A stretch of DNA of 64,000 nt from Phytohabitans rumicis (GCF_011764445.1 NZ_BLPG01000001.1:4402001-4466000), one strand, 5' to 3'; positions 35,404 to 44,110 are shown, counted from the first letter of the stretch. Notes: a model not told the origin generated them from the letters alone. Numbers and translations: made by a program.

Positions 35404-35804
35404 GTGCTGGCGGCCGCGCAAAGACTGCGGCGCAGTGGCGACTTCGCCGCGGCGGTACGCGGTGGACGCCGCGCTGGCCGCGGCGCCCTGGTCGTTCACC
35501 TGACCACCCCGAAGACGGATATCACCACGTCGACGAAGCTTCCGGAGCCGGCGCCCACCGAGGAAAACTCGGTGCGCGCCGGCTTCATCGTGTCCAAGGC
35601 GGTGGGCGGTGCCGTGACGCGCAACACCGTACGGCGGCGGCTGCGCCACCTGGTGCGGGAGCGGCTCGGCGAGCTGCCCCCGGGAGCGTGCTCGTGGTAC
35701 GGGCGCTGCCGGCCGCGGCCGACCTTCCGTACACCCGACTGGCTGCCGATCTTGACGCGGCCCTGGCCGCCGCCCGTGCTCCGAAAGGACGCCGCCATGG
35801 CTGA
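35404..35804 (+). CDS. rnpA: Ribonuclease P protein component, one frameshift
   Basis: A 133-residue RnpA after one base is restored; it binds RNase P RNA and helps mature tRNA 5' ends. [23 protein letters not shown] begins the protein and the RNR-type signature is [21 protein letters not shown]. At the C5 run 35677-35681 the printed frame departs from the family. One added C gives [24 protein letters not shown] and ends RAPKGRRHG with TGA at 35802-35804. Without it the ORF reads through into yidD as a false fusion. A Thr/Pro/Glu-rich insertion ([20 protein letters not shown]) lies in the middle. It overlaps yidD by eight bases. Confidence 0.88.
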
Positions 35805-36072
35805 GCGGCCCGGAATCGCGGCCCGAGTGCTGACCTCGCTGGTCATCGCGTACCGTCGTTGGATAAGCCCGGCACTGCCGGCCCGCTGTCGGTTCTATCC
35901 GTCGTGCAGTGCGTACGCCCTGGAGGCCATCGCTAAGCACGGTGCCCTCCGGGGAGCCGGTCTCGCGGTCTGGCGGCTGTTGCGCTGCCACCCGTTCCAC
36001 CCCGGCGGGTACGACCCCGTGCCCGTTCCCAAGAGACACCGTCGTGCTGATGTGACTGGAGCCCCGAATTGA
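35797..36072 (+). CDS. yidD: Membrane protein insertion efficiency factor YidD
   Basis: A 91-residue YidD. The family core is complete: [68 protein letters not shown], with the three conserved Cys. It is an inner-face membrane-associated protein that assists YidC. The ATG at 35797 is inside the end of rnpA, and the TGA overlaps the TTG start of yidC, so translation of all three is coupled. Confidence 0.93.
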   Translation: MAERPGIAARVLTSLVIAYRRWISPALPARCRFYPSCSAYALEAIAKHGALRGAGLAVWRLLRCHPFHPGGYDPVPVPKRHRRADVTGAPN

Positions 36073-37076
36073 GTCTCGACTGGATCTACTGGGCGATCTC
36101 GTGGATCCTGCTGCGCTGGCATTCGCTGTGGGAAGCGATCGGTGTCCCGGACAAAACGGTTCTGGGCACCAACTGGGCGTGGATCCTGGCGATCATCTTC
36201 CTGGTGGTCACCGTCAGGGTGATCCTTTTCCCGGTCTTCGTCAAGCAGATCAAGTCACAGCGCGCGATGCAGGCGTTGCAGCCGCAGGTCAAGGCGCTGC
36301 AGGAGAAGCACAAGGGTGACCGGGAGACGCTCCAGAAAGAAATGATGGAGCTCTACCGGAAGGAGAAGGCCAATCCGCTCATGGGCTGCCTGCCCATGTT
36401 CCTGCAGATTCCGGTCTTCCTCGGTCTCTTCCACGTGCTCCGGCGGCTCGACCCCGCCAAGATGAACAAGGACCTGTACGGCTGGACCGCCGAGCAGTTC
36501 GACAGCGCGGCGAGCGCGAAGCTCTTCACCGCGCCGATCGCCGGCCAGTTCGGCTCGTCGGCGGAGGAGTTGGCCCGGCTCGGCGCCAACGGCACCACAG
36601 TCAAGATCATTGCAGGCATCCTCGTCGCCATCATGATCATGACCACCTACTTGACCAGCCGGCAGATGATCCTCAAGACCGGATGGGCCGAAGACCCCCA
36701 GCAGCGCATGATCCAGCGCCTGATGCTGTACGGCATCCCCGCGTCGCTGTTGATCTCCGGCGCGATCTTCCCGATCGGTGTGATCATCTACTGGGTGACG
36801 AACAACCTGTTCACGCTCGGCCAGCAGCAGTGGGTGCTGCGCAAGTACCCGCCGCCGGTGATCACCGGCAAGAACGGAAAGCCGGTCCCCGGGCCGGCGG
36901 CGCGCAAGGCCGCCGCGCAGCAGCCCGCCAAGCCGGGCCGGTTCGGCGGCAAGTCCAAGCCCAACGGTGCCGCGCCCGAGACCAAGCCCGCGGTCGACGG
37001 CAAGGCTCTCGCGCCGCGCCCCGGTGCGAAGCCGGTCAACCCCAAGAAGGGCCGCCCCGCGAAGCGCCAGGGTTGA
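36069..37076 (+). CDS. yidC: Membrane protein insertase YidC
   Basis: A 335-residue YidC of the Gram-positive type, without the large periplasmic domain of E. coli. The first helix is near residues 1-20; [29 protein letters not shown] contains the conserved Arg of the hydrophilic groove. A coiled cytoplasmic loop ([37 protein letters not shown]) follows, then [19 protein letters not shown] and two more helices. The tail is basic and Ala/Pro/Lys-rich ([15 protein letters not shown]...[10 protein letters not shown]), which may contact the ribosome. The start is the TTG at 36069 overlapping yidD. Confidence 0.95.
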   Translation: MSLDWIYWAISWILLRWHSLWEAIGVPDKTVLGTNWAWILAIIFLVVTVRVILFPVFVKQIKSQRAMQALQPQVKALQEKHKGDRETLQKEMMELYRKEKANPLMGCLPMFLQIPVFLGLFHVLRRLDPAKMNKDLYGWTAEQFDSAASAKLFTAPIAGQFGSSAEELARLGANGTTVKIIAGILVAIMIMTTYLTSRQMILKTGWAEDPQQRMIQRLMLYGIPASLLISGAIFPIGVIIYWVTNNLFTLGQQQWVLRKYPPPVITGKNGKPVPGPAARKAAAQQPAKPGRFGGKSKPNGAAPETKPAVDGKALAPRPGAKPVNPKKGRPAKRQG

Positions 37077-37082
37077 GACGAC

Positions 37083-37113
37083 CGGTGCCCGCCGGCCAGA
37101 CCGGCGGGCACCG
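37083..37113 (+). terminator. Strong hairpin after yidC
   Basis: Perfect 13-base arms CGGTGCCCGCCGG and CCGGCGGGCACCG with a CCAGA loop, seven bases past the yidC stop. There is no T-tract, so it may attenuate transcription into jag or stabilise the upstream mRNA rather than stop it fully. Confidence 0.6.
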
Positions 37114-37239
37114 CGGCTCCCCTCACCGCAGACGCGACGCCCAACAACAGACGTGCCCGTGGATGCTGGCGACGCCTCGCCCGCCACGGGAGCCATCGGA
37201 CCGGAGACGGTCCGGCCGAGCGAGTACGGAGATGAGACC

Positions 37240-37821
37240 GTGACGGACACCAGCACTCCCCAGACCGAGCAGTCCTTTGACGATGAGCTGGACACCACGC
37301 CGGTCGCGGAGCAGGACGACGAGGCAGAGGCCGAAAAGGAGCCGGAAGCCGCTCCGAGCGACACGGATCTTTTCCGGCAGAGCGAGATCGCCGCGGACTA
37401 CGTCGAAGGGCTGCTCGACATCCTCGACTACGACGGCGACATCGACGAGCTGGTCTCCGCCGGCCGCCCGGTCGTCGAGGTGGTCGGTGGGCGCCTCCAG
37501 CCGCTCGTGGGCCAGCGCGGCGCCACGCTGGAGGCGCTGCAGGAGCTGACCCGGCTCGCGGTCTTCCGGCAGACCGGCTCCCCCAGCCGGCTGCTGCTGG
37601 ACGTCGGCGGCTACCGCGCCACCCGGCGCAAGGAGCTCGGCGCCGTGGCCAAGAACGCGGTGGAGAAGGTCAAGGAGTTCGGCGAGCCGGTACGCCTGGA
37701 GGCGATGTCCGCGTTCGAGCGCAAGTGCGTGCACGACGTGGTGAACGCGCTCGCCGGCGTGGAGAGCGAGTCCGAGGGCGTGGAGCCCAACCGGCGGATC
37801 GTCGTCCGTCCGGTCGACTAA
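37240..37821 (+). CDS. jag: Jag/KhpB RNA-binding protein (KH-R3H)
   Basis: A 193-residue protein. The first ~50 residues are acidic (DEAEAEKEPEAAPSDTD). A KH domain follows (ADYVEGLLDILDYDGDIDELVSAGRPVVEVVGGRLQPLVGQRGATLEALQEL) and then an R3H domain (RATRRKELGAVAKNAVEKVKEFGEPVRLEAMSAFERKCVHDVV). KhpB partners with KhpA to bind RNA and affects cell elongation in other Gram-positives. The GTG at 37240 is used because GGAG lies seven bases upstream; the frame is open earlier without conserved sequence. The gap of one base to rsmG implies co-translation. Confidence 0.92.
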   Translation: MTDTSTPQTEQSFDDELDTTPVAEQDDEAEAEKEPEAAPSDTDLFRQSEIAADYVEGLLDILDYDGDIDELVSAGRPVVEVVGGRLQPLVGQRGATLEALQELTRLAVFRQTGSPSRLLLDVGGYRATRRKELGAVAKNAVEKVKEFGEPVRLEAMSAFERKCVHDVVNALAGVESESEGVEPNRRIVVRPVD

Positions 37822-37822
37822 C

Positions 37823-38602
37823 GTGCCGCGTGACATCGAATCCGGCCCGGGTGGTTCGCCACCCGGGCCGTTGCCTGTGCCCCCCGAGCTGCTCCCCGCG
37901 GCTCAGGCGCTCTTCGGCGAGCGGCTGGACCGCGCCATCGCGTACGCGGATCTGCTGGCCACCGACGGCGTTGTCCGCGGCCTGATCGGCCCGCACGAGG
38001 CTCCCCGCATCTGGGCCCGCCACCTGTTGAACTGCGCGGCGGTCACCGAGCTGATTCCGCCGCGCGCCTCCGTGGTGGACGTCGGGTCCGGGGCCGGTTT
38101 GCCCGGTATCGTGCTTGCTGTGGCGCGGCCGGACCTCACGGTCACCTTGGTCGAGCCACTGGCACGACGGACCGCCTTCCTGGCGGAAGTGGTGACGGCT
38201 CTCGACCTGGAACGGACCGTAACAGTGGTCCGGGCACGGGCCGAGGAATGCGTCGGGAGGTCTCCCGCCGACATCGTCACCGCTCGGGCGGTCGCGCCAC
38301 TCGATCGGCTCACTGGCTGGTGTCTACCCCTCGCCGCCCTTGGTGGGCGGCTGCTCGCGCTCAAGGGCGAGTCAGCCGCCGACGAAGTGGCGGAACACCG
38401 CGACGCGATCGGTCGACTGGGCGGTGCCACGCCGGTCGTACGGCGCTGCGGGGTCGGTCTCATCGATCCGCCGACGACCGTCGTGGAGATCGTCCGTGAG
38501 CGCGCCGTCGGGCCGGCACGGTCGAAATCGTCGCGGGGGCGGGTCGCCGGTCTACATCGGACGGTGACGTCGCGCGCGGGAGAGCGCGGAGGGGCTAAAT
38601 GA
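37823..38602 (+). CDS. rsmG: 16S rRNA (guanine-527-N7) methyltransferase
   Basis: A 259-residue class I SAM methyltransferase that modifies G527 of 16S rRNA; loss gives low-level streptomycin resistance. The SAM-binding motif is VVDVGSGAGLPGIVLAVARPDLTVTLVEPLARR, with LLNCAAVTELI before it and the downstream RAVAPLDRLTGWCLPLAALGGRLLALKG. The N-terminus (PRDIESGPGGSPPGP) is a short disordered extension and the last ~40 residues are Arg/Ser-rich. It is in its standard place before parAB. Confidence 0.95.
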   Translation: MPRDIESGPGGSPPGPLPVPPELLPAAQALFGERLDRAIAYADLLATDGVVRGLIGPHEAPRIWARHLLNCAAVTELIPPRASVVDVGSGAGLPGIVLAVARPDLTVTLVEPLARRTAFLAEVVTALDLERTVTVVRARAEECVGRSPADIVTARAVAPLDRLTGWCLPLAALGGRLLALKGESAADEVAEHRDAIGRLGGATPVVRRCGVGLIDPPTTVVEIVRERAVGPARSKSSRGRVAGLHRTVTSRAGERGGAK

Positions 38603-38886
38603 ACGAGGGCACGAAATGCCCTCGCACAAGAACAGGCGTCGGCTGGCCGCCCGACGTCGTACCGCAATGCGGGGGCGTGCTGAGGCGTGTGTGCGGCTTT
38701 CTCCTTTTTCTTGTCCCGCCGTTGGGTGCCAGTCGGGCTCATGTGTCGGACACCAATGGCCTCATTCGCTCAACGGCCGTAGGCTGGCCGCGCGCAGACG
38801 ATTCTGTCGAGCTGCCCCCGTCGCCGGGACGTGCGGGCGCGAGCGCTGGTAATGCCCACCCATCCGAAGCGGACAGGGATGACACG

Positions 38887-40275
38887 GTGCAGGACTACGG
38901 AACGTACGACGATCCGGGGCTGAGCCACCCCGGTGGCTACCGCCCGGGCGGTGCCGCTGTTTCACGTGAAACTGACTACGACGGCTGGGCGGTCGGACGG
39001 GGAGCGCCCGTGGCCGGCCCGGGACACCAGCGCCCGCCGGTCGCCGCCCACGGCGATCCCGACCCTCGTTCCGTGCCGCAGCCGAGGGCCGGCACCGGGT
39101 ACGAGGGCCAAGGCGGTCGACCCGCCGCCGCCGGGCCGCCGGCGACCGGCCGGTCCGCGGTGCCGGAGCGCACGCCCCAGCCGCCGTCCTATCCGCCGAG
39201 TGGGCAGGACGACCAGAATCGCCGCCCGGCCCCCTCGCCCAGGCCGCAACCCTCGGTCGGTACGGCGAGGGTCGAGCCGTCGCCGTCACCCTCCCCCGCT
39301 CGAAACCCCACCAATTCCGACACGCCCGTGTCGCCGTCCGGACCTTTCACCGAGGAAGCCGACGCCGACGCGTACGTTTCACGTGAAACCACATCGCGTG
39401 AAGAGGATGATCCACCGTTGGCTATGGAGGCAATGCGCGCCGTGCAGATCCTGAACCCGAGTGGTGAGGTCACCATGCCTCGCCCGGCCCGGCCGAGGAT
39501 CCTGTGCGTGGCAAACCAGAAGGGCGGCGTCGGCAAGACGACCACCACCGTGAACCTGGCCGTGGCCCTCGCCCTGCACGGCAACCGGGTGCTCGTGGTC
39601 GACCTGGATCCGCAGGGGAATGCCTCGACGGGGCTCAACGTCCCGCACCACGCGGGCATCCCGGACGTGTACGACTGCTTGATCGACAACGTCCCGCTCG
39701 CGGACGTCGCTCAGGCGGTCGAGGGCATCCCCAACCTGTGGTGCGTCCCGGCGACGATTGACCTCGCCGGTGCCGAGATCGAGTTGGTCTCGGTCGTGGC
39801 CCGCGAGTCCCGGCTGTCCCGGGCGATCGCCGCGCACCCGGAGACCTTCGACTACGTCTTCATCGACTGCCCGCCGTCCCTCGGCCTGCTGACGGTCAAC
39901 GCGTTGGTGGCGGCCCAGGAGGTGCTGATCCCGATCCAGTGCGAGTACTACGCGCTGGAAGGGCTCAACCAGCTCATCAACAACATCAACCTCGTCAAGC
40001 AGCACCTCAACCCGACGCTCGACGTCTCCACGATCCTGCTGACCATGTACGACCGGCGCACCCGTCTTGCCGACGCCGTCGAGCAGGACGTCCGGAACCA
40101 CTTCGGGGAAAAGGTGCTCCAGGCGGTCATCCCCCGGAACGTCCGCGTCTCCGAGGCACCCAGCTACGGCCAGTCGGTCATGACCTACGACCCCGGTTCG
40201 CGCGGCGCCACGAGCTACTTCGAGGCGGCTCAGGAGATTGCCGAGCGAGGCGTCAAACTGGGAGGCGCGGCATGA
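38887..40275 (+). CDS. parA: Chromosome partitioning ATPase ParA with long disordered N-terminus
   Basis: A 462-residue ParA from the GTG at 38887 (AGGG nine bases upstream). About 190 residues of Pro/Gly/Ser-rich sequence precede the ATPase. The deviant Walker A KGGVGKTTTTVNLA begins near residue 208, with VVDLDPQGNASTGLN, FIDCPPSLGLLTVNALVAA (Walker B) and the DNA-binding RNVRVSEAPSYGQSV region. ParA forms an ATP-dependent gradient on the nucleoid that moves ParB-parS. The N-terminal extension contains two copies of VSRET encoded by two perfect parS sites. A start near 39424 (MEAMRAVQIL) would give a standard-length ParA and cannot be excluded. Confidence 0.92.
   Translation: MQDYGTYDDPGLSHPGGYRPGGAAVSRETDYDGWAVGRGAPVAGPGHQRPPVAAHGDPDPRSVPQPRAGTGYEGQGGRPAAAGPPATGRSAVPERTPQPPSYPPSGQDDQNRRPAPSPRPQPSVGTARVEPSPSPSPARNPTNSDTPVSPSGPFTEEADADAYVSRETTSREEDDPPLAMEAMRAVQILNPSGEVTMPRPARPRILCVANQKGGVGKTTTTVNLAVALALHGNRVLVVDLDPQGNASTGLNVPHHAGIPDVYDCLIDNVPLADVAQAVEGIPNLWCVPATIDLAGAEIELVSVVARESRLSRAIAAHPETFDYVFIDCPPSLGLLTVNALVAAQEVLIPIQCEYYALEGLNQLINNINLVKQHLNPTLDVSTILLTMYDRRTRLADAVEQDVRNHFGEKVLQAVIPRNVRVSEAPSYGQSVMTYDPGSRGATSYFEAAQEIAERGVKLGGAA
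38959..38972. promoter_or_regulatory. parS site 1 (inside parA 5' region)
   Basis: Perfect GTTTCACGTGAAAC palindrome, the ParB binding site, read in frame as VSRET. Confidence 0.93.
39376..39389. promoter_or_regulatory. parS site 2 (inside parA 5' region)
   Basis: Second perfect GTTTCACGTGAAAC, again in the frame giving VSRET, 417 bases after site 1. Confidence 0.93.
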
Positions 40276-40309
40276 CGAATCGACACGTTGCTGATCTGGG
40301 GAGCCTGGC

Positions 40310-41317
40310 ATGAAGAACCGTCCGCGCGGCGGCCTCGGGCGTGGGTTGGGTGCGCTGATTCCGACCGCGCCGGCCCAACCGTCCGGGGGCGTCACCACGG
40401 ACTCGGCGAACGGCGTCGACACGGCGAGTCCGGTCCACGTGCCGCCCGCCGAACTCGCCGCCACGCCGGCCGACCCGATCAACCTCGCGCCGGTGCCCGG
40501 CGCCCGCTTCGCCGAGGTGCCGGTCGCCGCGATCGTGCCCAACCCGAAGCAGCCGCGGCAGGTCTTCGACGAAGAGGCGATGGAGGAGCTGAAGACCTCC
40601 ATCGAGGAGGTCGGCCTCCTCCAGCCGATCGTGGTCCGCGAGCTCGACGGCGAGAAGTACGAACTCGTCATGGGCGAGCGGCGGTGGCGGGCCGCCCAGG
40701 CGACCGGCCGCGAGACGATCCCGGCGATCGTGCGGGACACCCGGGACGACGCCATGCTCCGCGACGCCCTCCTGGAAAACATCCACCGAGCGAACCTCAA
40801 CCCGCTCGAAGAGGCGGCCGCGTACCAGCAGCTGCTGGAGGAGTTCGGCGCGACCCACGAAGAGTTGGCCCAGCGGATCGGCCGGAGCCGGCCGCAGATC
40901 TCCAACACGATCCGGCTGCTGAACCTCCCGGCTCAGGTGCAGAAGCGCGTCGCCGCCGGTGTCCTGTCGGCGGGCCACGCCCGTGCGATTCTCGGCCTCG
41001 ACGGCGGCGAGGCTCAGGAGGAACTGGCGAAGCGGATCGTCGCGGAAGGACTCTCGGTACGAGCGACCGAGGAGATCGTGGCGCTGGCCGTCGCCGAGGG
41101 CCCGACCAACAAGTCGGCGCCGGCGAAGCGGAGGGCGAAGGCGCACGCCCCCGCACTCACCGATCTGGCCGACCGGCTGTCCGACCGCTTCGACACCCGC
41201 GTGAAGGTCGACATCGGACGGAGCAAGGGGAAGATCACGATCGAGTTCGCGACGGTCGACGACCTCGAGCGGATCGTGGGCATCATCGGCGTGGAGCGGA
41301 CCGAGCAACCGGAGTAG
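40310..41317 (+). CDS. parB: Chromosome partitioning protein ParB
   Basis: A 335-residue CTPase clamp that loads at parS and spreads. The N-terminal motif [18 protein letters not shown] (ParA-contacting) is typical. The CTP-binding motifs are [34 protein letters not shown] and [14 protein letters not shown]. The helix-turn-helix that reads parS is [22 protein letters not shown] and the C-terminal dimer domain ends VERTEQPE. It lies 34 bases after parA with GGGGAG upstream of the ATG. Confidence 0.97.
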   Translation: MKNRPRGGLGRGLGALIPTAPAQPSGGVTTDSANGVDTASPVHVPPAELAATPADPINLAPVPGARFAEVPVAAIVPNPKQPRQVFDEEAMEELKTSIEEVGLLQPIVVRELDGEKYELVMGERRWRAAQATGRETIPAIVRDTRDDAMLRDALLENIHRANLNPLEEAAAYQQLLEEFGATHEELAQRIGRSRPQISNTIRLLNLPAQVQKRVAAGVLSAGHARAILGLDGGEAQEELAKRIVAEGLSVRATEEIVALAVAEGPTNKSAPAKRRAKAHAPALTDLADRLSDRFDTRVKVDIGRSKGKITIEFATVDDLERIVGIIGVERTEQPE

Positions 41318-41328
41318 CGCGAGCCACC

Positions 41329-41380
41329 AACGGCGGCGGCCGCGGATCCCTCGTCTGGGGGACCGCGGCCGCTGCCGTTT
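41329..41380 (+). terminator. Long hairpin after parB
   Basis: AACGGCGGCGGCCGCGG pairs with CCGCGGCCGCTGCCGTT (one mismatch), 11 bases past the parB stop. It ends in TTT and overlaps parS site 3. Confidence 0.65.
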
Positions 41381-41390
41381 CACGTGAAAC
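41377..41390. promoter_or_regulatory. parS site 3
   Basis: Perfect GTTTCACGTGAAAC downstream of parB, merged with the end of the terminator hairpin. Confidence 0.93.
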
Positions 41391-41412
41391 CGGTGCCGGC
41401 GAGGTGCCCCGC

Positions 41413-41426
41413 GTTTCACGTGAAAC
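41413..41426. promoter_or_regulatory. parS site 4
   Basis: Perfect GTTTCACGTGAAAC, 36 bases after site 3. Confidence 0.93.
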
Positions 41427-41451
41427 GGCGGGCTTGCACAATCCACAGGGG

Positions 41452-41517
41452 TTATCCACAGTCGAGCGCGATTGTCGAGAAAACCGCCGGTCGGAGCGGG
41501 TGCTCGCCTGTGGACAA
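41452..41517. promoter_or_regulatory. DnaA boxes beside the parS pair
   Basis: Perfect TTATCCACA at 41452-41460 and, on the other strand, TTGTCCACA at 41509-41517. They lie 25-90 bases from parS site 4 and upstream of the gene at 41572. Confidence 0.65.
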
Positions 41518-41571
41518 GGAAGCCCGAAACGGGGAACGACAGGCGTCCCGAAACCCGTTAGGGTCAGCCTC

Positions 41572-42486
41572 GTGCCCGACATCGCATCCCCTGTTCCTGA
41601 CTTTACGAAGTGGCCCTCCTTCCCATTCGAGGGCGATCTGCGGGTGAAGCAGCTCGACAACCCGGTGGAGAAAGAGCCCGAGCGTAAGGGCGAAGACGCC
41701 GCCGACTGCAGCGCGTGCAACGCGCCCGACGAGGCGTACATCTGGGTCAGTGAGCGATGGAGAGTCCGCGCCATGGACCGGCCGACCGGACTCCCGATGG
41801 TCCTCATCCTGGAGTCCCGGTCGCACCTCGATCTGGGCGACCTCCCGAACCTCCTCGCCGCCGAGCTCGGCGTGATGACGGTCCGGCTCGAGCGCGCGGT
41901 CCGCTCGCTGGACGGAGTAGCGCGGGTTCACGTCAACCGGTGGGGCGACGGCTCCGCGCATCTGCACATGTGGTTCCTGGCCCGCCCGTACGGGCGGCTA
42001 CAGCTGCGCGGCACGTTCCTGTCGCTCTGGGACGACATCCTGCCCCCGATCTCCGAGGCGCGGTGGCGGGAGAGTCTCGCCCTCGTCGCCGCGTGGCTCG
42101 CCGAGTTCGGTGGAAAGCCGCTCGCCGAGCCGCCGCGGATCGAGTGGCAGGCGCCATCGAGTCTGGTCCAGCAGGCCGAGGCCGAAGCCGCTGGCTTGGC
42201 CCTGGCGGAAGAAGCCGACGACACGTCCGTGGCGTTTGTCGAGTCGCCGGCGGATGAGGCATCCGTGGACGAGGAGGCGGAAGCGGTGGACGCCGACGAG
42301 AAGCCGGACGACGCCGTCCTCGCCGACCCCGTCGAAGACAGCACGGAAGACGAGGAGGCGGCGACGGTCGACCTGGCGGTGCCGGTCGTACCGACCCAGC
42401 CTTCCAGCGGGCCCGGCGACTCGGACGCGCCCGACGCCAAGCCCGCCCTGGCGAGCAACGCGGCGCCACAGGGTGCGGCCACCTAG
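41572..42486 (+). CDS. Conserved HIT-like hypothetical protein after parB
   Basis: A 304-residue protein. Residues ~40-60 carry CSACNAPDEAYIWV, a possible metal or redox CxxC. The centre resembles the HIT nucleotide-hydrolase fold: LPMVLILESRSHLDLGDLP, then VARVHVNRWGDGSAHLHMWFLARP, with an H-x-H near-HIT motif. The final ~130 residues are very acidic and disordered (EEADDTSVAFVESPADEASVDEEAEAVDADEK). Function is unknown; a conserved hypothetical stands in the same position next to parB in mycobacteria. The GTG at 41572 has AGGG ten bases upstream. A strong terminator follows at 42510. Confidence 0.75.
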   Translation: MPDIASPVPDFTKWPSFPFEGDLRVKQLDNPVEKEPERKGEDAADCSACNAPDEAYIWVSERWRVRAMDRPTGLPMVLILESRSHLDLGDLPNLLAAELGVMTVRLERAVRSLDGVARVHVNRWGDGSAHLHMWFLARPYGRLQLRGTFLSLWDDILPPISEARWRESLALVAAWLAEFGGKPLAEPPRIEWQAPSSLVQQAEAEAAGLALAEEADDTSVAFVESPADEASVDEEAEAVDADEKPDDAVLADPVEDSTEDEEAATVDLAVPVVPTQPSSGPGDSDAPDAKPALASNAAPQGAAT

Positions 42487-42509
42487 CGGCACGGCCACCG
42501 GCAACACGA

Positions 42510-42545
42510 CAGCGCCCCCGCATCGGAAGCGATGCGGGGGCGCTG
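42510..42545 (+). terminator. Intrinsic terminator of the gene after parB
   Basis: Perfect 16-base arms CAGCGCCCCCGCATCG and CGATGCGGGGGCGCTG with a GAAG tetraloop, followed by GCTTTCTC. Confidence 0.85.
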
Positions 42546-42704
42546 GCTTTCTCGTCGACCGCCCGTGCGAGCCGGACCGGATGCCGTGCTGCGAGTCAGG
42601 GGGTAGGTCGCCAGGGACCCCCGTGAGTCAGGGGCGCACCTTGGCGGCGGGTTCCGCGTCGATGCAGTCGGTTTGACCGCTCGTCATAGTCAGCCGATCT
42701 CACG

Positions 42705-42834
42705 CCTGCGTGAACGTGAAGGATCTGGGTCGCTGGGGCGACTCGGATCCTTCACGCAGATCCCACGGTCACCGGCGCTGTCAGCGCTTGACGGTGGACC
42801 GGGTTTCCCCTATTAGCCGGCCTTGGGGGCGCGC
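42705..42834. repeat. Repeat family B, copy 2
   Basis: Aligns with 15864-15994 in direct orientation along flanks and tail. The 40-base hairpin core (42716-42755, arms GTGAAGGATC.../...GGATCCTTCAC) matches copy 1 at 38 of 40 positions only when reverse-complemented. It sits in the gene-free 42546-43137 stretch together with family C repeats. Confidence 0.8.
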
Positions 42835-42840
42835 CCCCGA

Positions 42841-42896
42841 TGTGAGTAGGGCGCCCCTATGCACGTTCTGACGTGTACAGGGGCGCCCCACTCACG
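42841..42896. repeat. Palindromic repeat family C, copy 2
   Basis: Arms TGTGAGTAGGGCGCCCCTAT and ACAGGGGCGCCCCACTCACG with a 16-base loop. The loop matches that of copy 1 better in reverse complement, so this copy is inverted. It follows family B copy 2 by six bases. Confidence 0.8.
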
Positions 42897-42992
42897 GGGA
42901 GGGGCCCAGCCGCGACGGTGGGTGCGGAGGCGGAGAGGCGGGCGACGGGCGAGACGAGGACGTAGGGGACGCGCGTTTGCGGGGCGGTCCCG

Positions 42993-43012
42993 TGAGTAGG
43001 GTCCCCTACTCA
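42993..43012. repeat. Minimal family C hairpin
   Basis: TGAGTAGGG-TC-CCCTACTCA: the outer arm of family C with the inner part and loop missing. Confidence 0.6.
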
Positions 43013-43137
43013 GGCGAGGCCAACCACGACGGCGAGCGCGGAAGCGCTGCGGGCACAAAACGACGCGGTTCCCGGCGTGCGTAGGGCGACCCACCAACCA
43101 CGCCGAACGAGCACCGGCGCAAAGAAGGCGCGAAGAG

Positions 43138-44103
43138 CTAACCGCCGCGGTGAGCCGCCCGCCCCACCAGAGTGGCGAGCAGCTTGCCGAAGTCGAGCCC
43201 GGCGGCCTGTACGGCGAGCGGCAGCAGCGACGTCTCCGTCATCCCCGGCGAGACGTTCACCTCGAGCACGTGCGGCTGGCCCTGCGGGTCGACGATCAGG
43301 TCGACCCGGGAGAGGTCGCGCAGCCCGAGTGCCGTGTGTGCGGCGATCGCGGTCTCGGCGACTTTCGCCGCCACCGTGTCGTCCAGCCGGGCCGGGGCGT
43401 GCCATGTGGTCAGGCCGGCGGTGTAGCGGGCCGCGTAGTCGTACACGCCGTTGCGGGGCACGATCTCCACGGCCGGCAGCGCCTGCGGTCCCTCGCCGAG
43501 GTCGATCACCGAGACCGCCACGTCCATGCCGGCGACGTACCGCTCGACGAGGGCGGTCGAGTCGTACGCGAAGCAGCCGACCATGGCGGCCGGCAGTGCG
43601 GTGGCGTCCCGTACGACGGCGGCGCCGAGCCCGGAGCCGCCCTGCGCCGGCTTGACCATCAACGGCAACCCGAGCCGCTCCGCGATCCGGTCGAGCACGG
43701 CGACGGCGCCGAGTTCGGAGAAGCGGTCGTGCGGCAGCGCCACCCAGTCGGGGGTGGGGATGCCGGCCTCGCGGAGCACCGCCTTGGCGGACGGCTTGTC
43801 CCACGCCAGCCGGGCCGTGCGGGCGTCGCAGCCGACGTACGGCACGTCGCACAGGTCGAGCACGCCGCGCAGCGATCCGTCCTCACCGGTCGCGCCGTGC
43901 AGCGCGATGACGACCGCGTCCGGCGGGTCGGCCTGGACGGCGGGCAGCAGGGACACGTCGGCATCCCGCTGCTCGGCCTCGATGCCGGCGCTGCGCAGTG
44001 CGTCGAGCACCCGCCGTCCGGACTTGAGCGAGACGTCGCGTTCGTAGGAGAGGCCGCCGGCGAGGACGAGGACGCGCAGGTCTGTGGTCAAGCCCGAGTT
44101 CAT
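43138..44103 (-). CDS. D-alanine--D-alanine ligase family protein
   Basis: A 321-residue ATP-grasp ligase that joins two D-alanines for peptidoglycan. Landmarks are LVLAGGLSYERDVSLKSG (the Ser/Glu substrate site), ALHGATGEDGSLRGVLDL, the ATP-binding KPAQGGSGLGAAVV, DLGEGPQALPAVEIVPR, and the metal-binding ARTH-like LSRVDLIVDPQGQPHVLEVNVSPGMTETSLLP. Most actinobacteria have a separate ddl in the ddl-thiamine cluster, so this may be a second copy; it could also make a related dipeptide. It ends at the edge of the repeat region and starts seven bases after the end of the aminotransferase gene, co-oriented with it. Confidence 0.85.
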   Translation of the reverse strand: MNSGLTTDLRVLVLAGGLSYERDVSLKSGRRVLDALRSAGIEAEQRDADVSLLPAVQADPPDAVVIALHGATGEDGSLRGVLDLCDVPYVGCDARTARLAWDKPSAKAVLREAGIPTPDWVALPHDRFSELGAVAVLDRIAERLGLPLMVKPAQGGSGLGAAVVRDATALPAAMVGCFAYDSTALVERYVAGMDVAVSVIDLGEGPQALPAVEIVPRNGVYDYAARYTAGLTTWHAPARLDDTVAAKVAETAIAAHTALGLRDLSRVDLIVDPQGQPHVLEVNVSPGMTETSLLPLAVQAAGLDFGKLLATLVGRAAHRGG

Positions 44104-44110
44104 GCTCGAA

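Noticed and set aside
38599-38886. Upstream start for parA overlapping rsmG
   Set aside because: The extension has no ParA-like sequence; the GTG at 38887 has a fitting ribosome-binding site.
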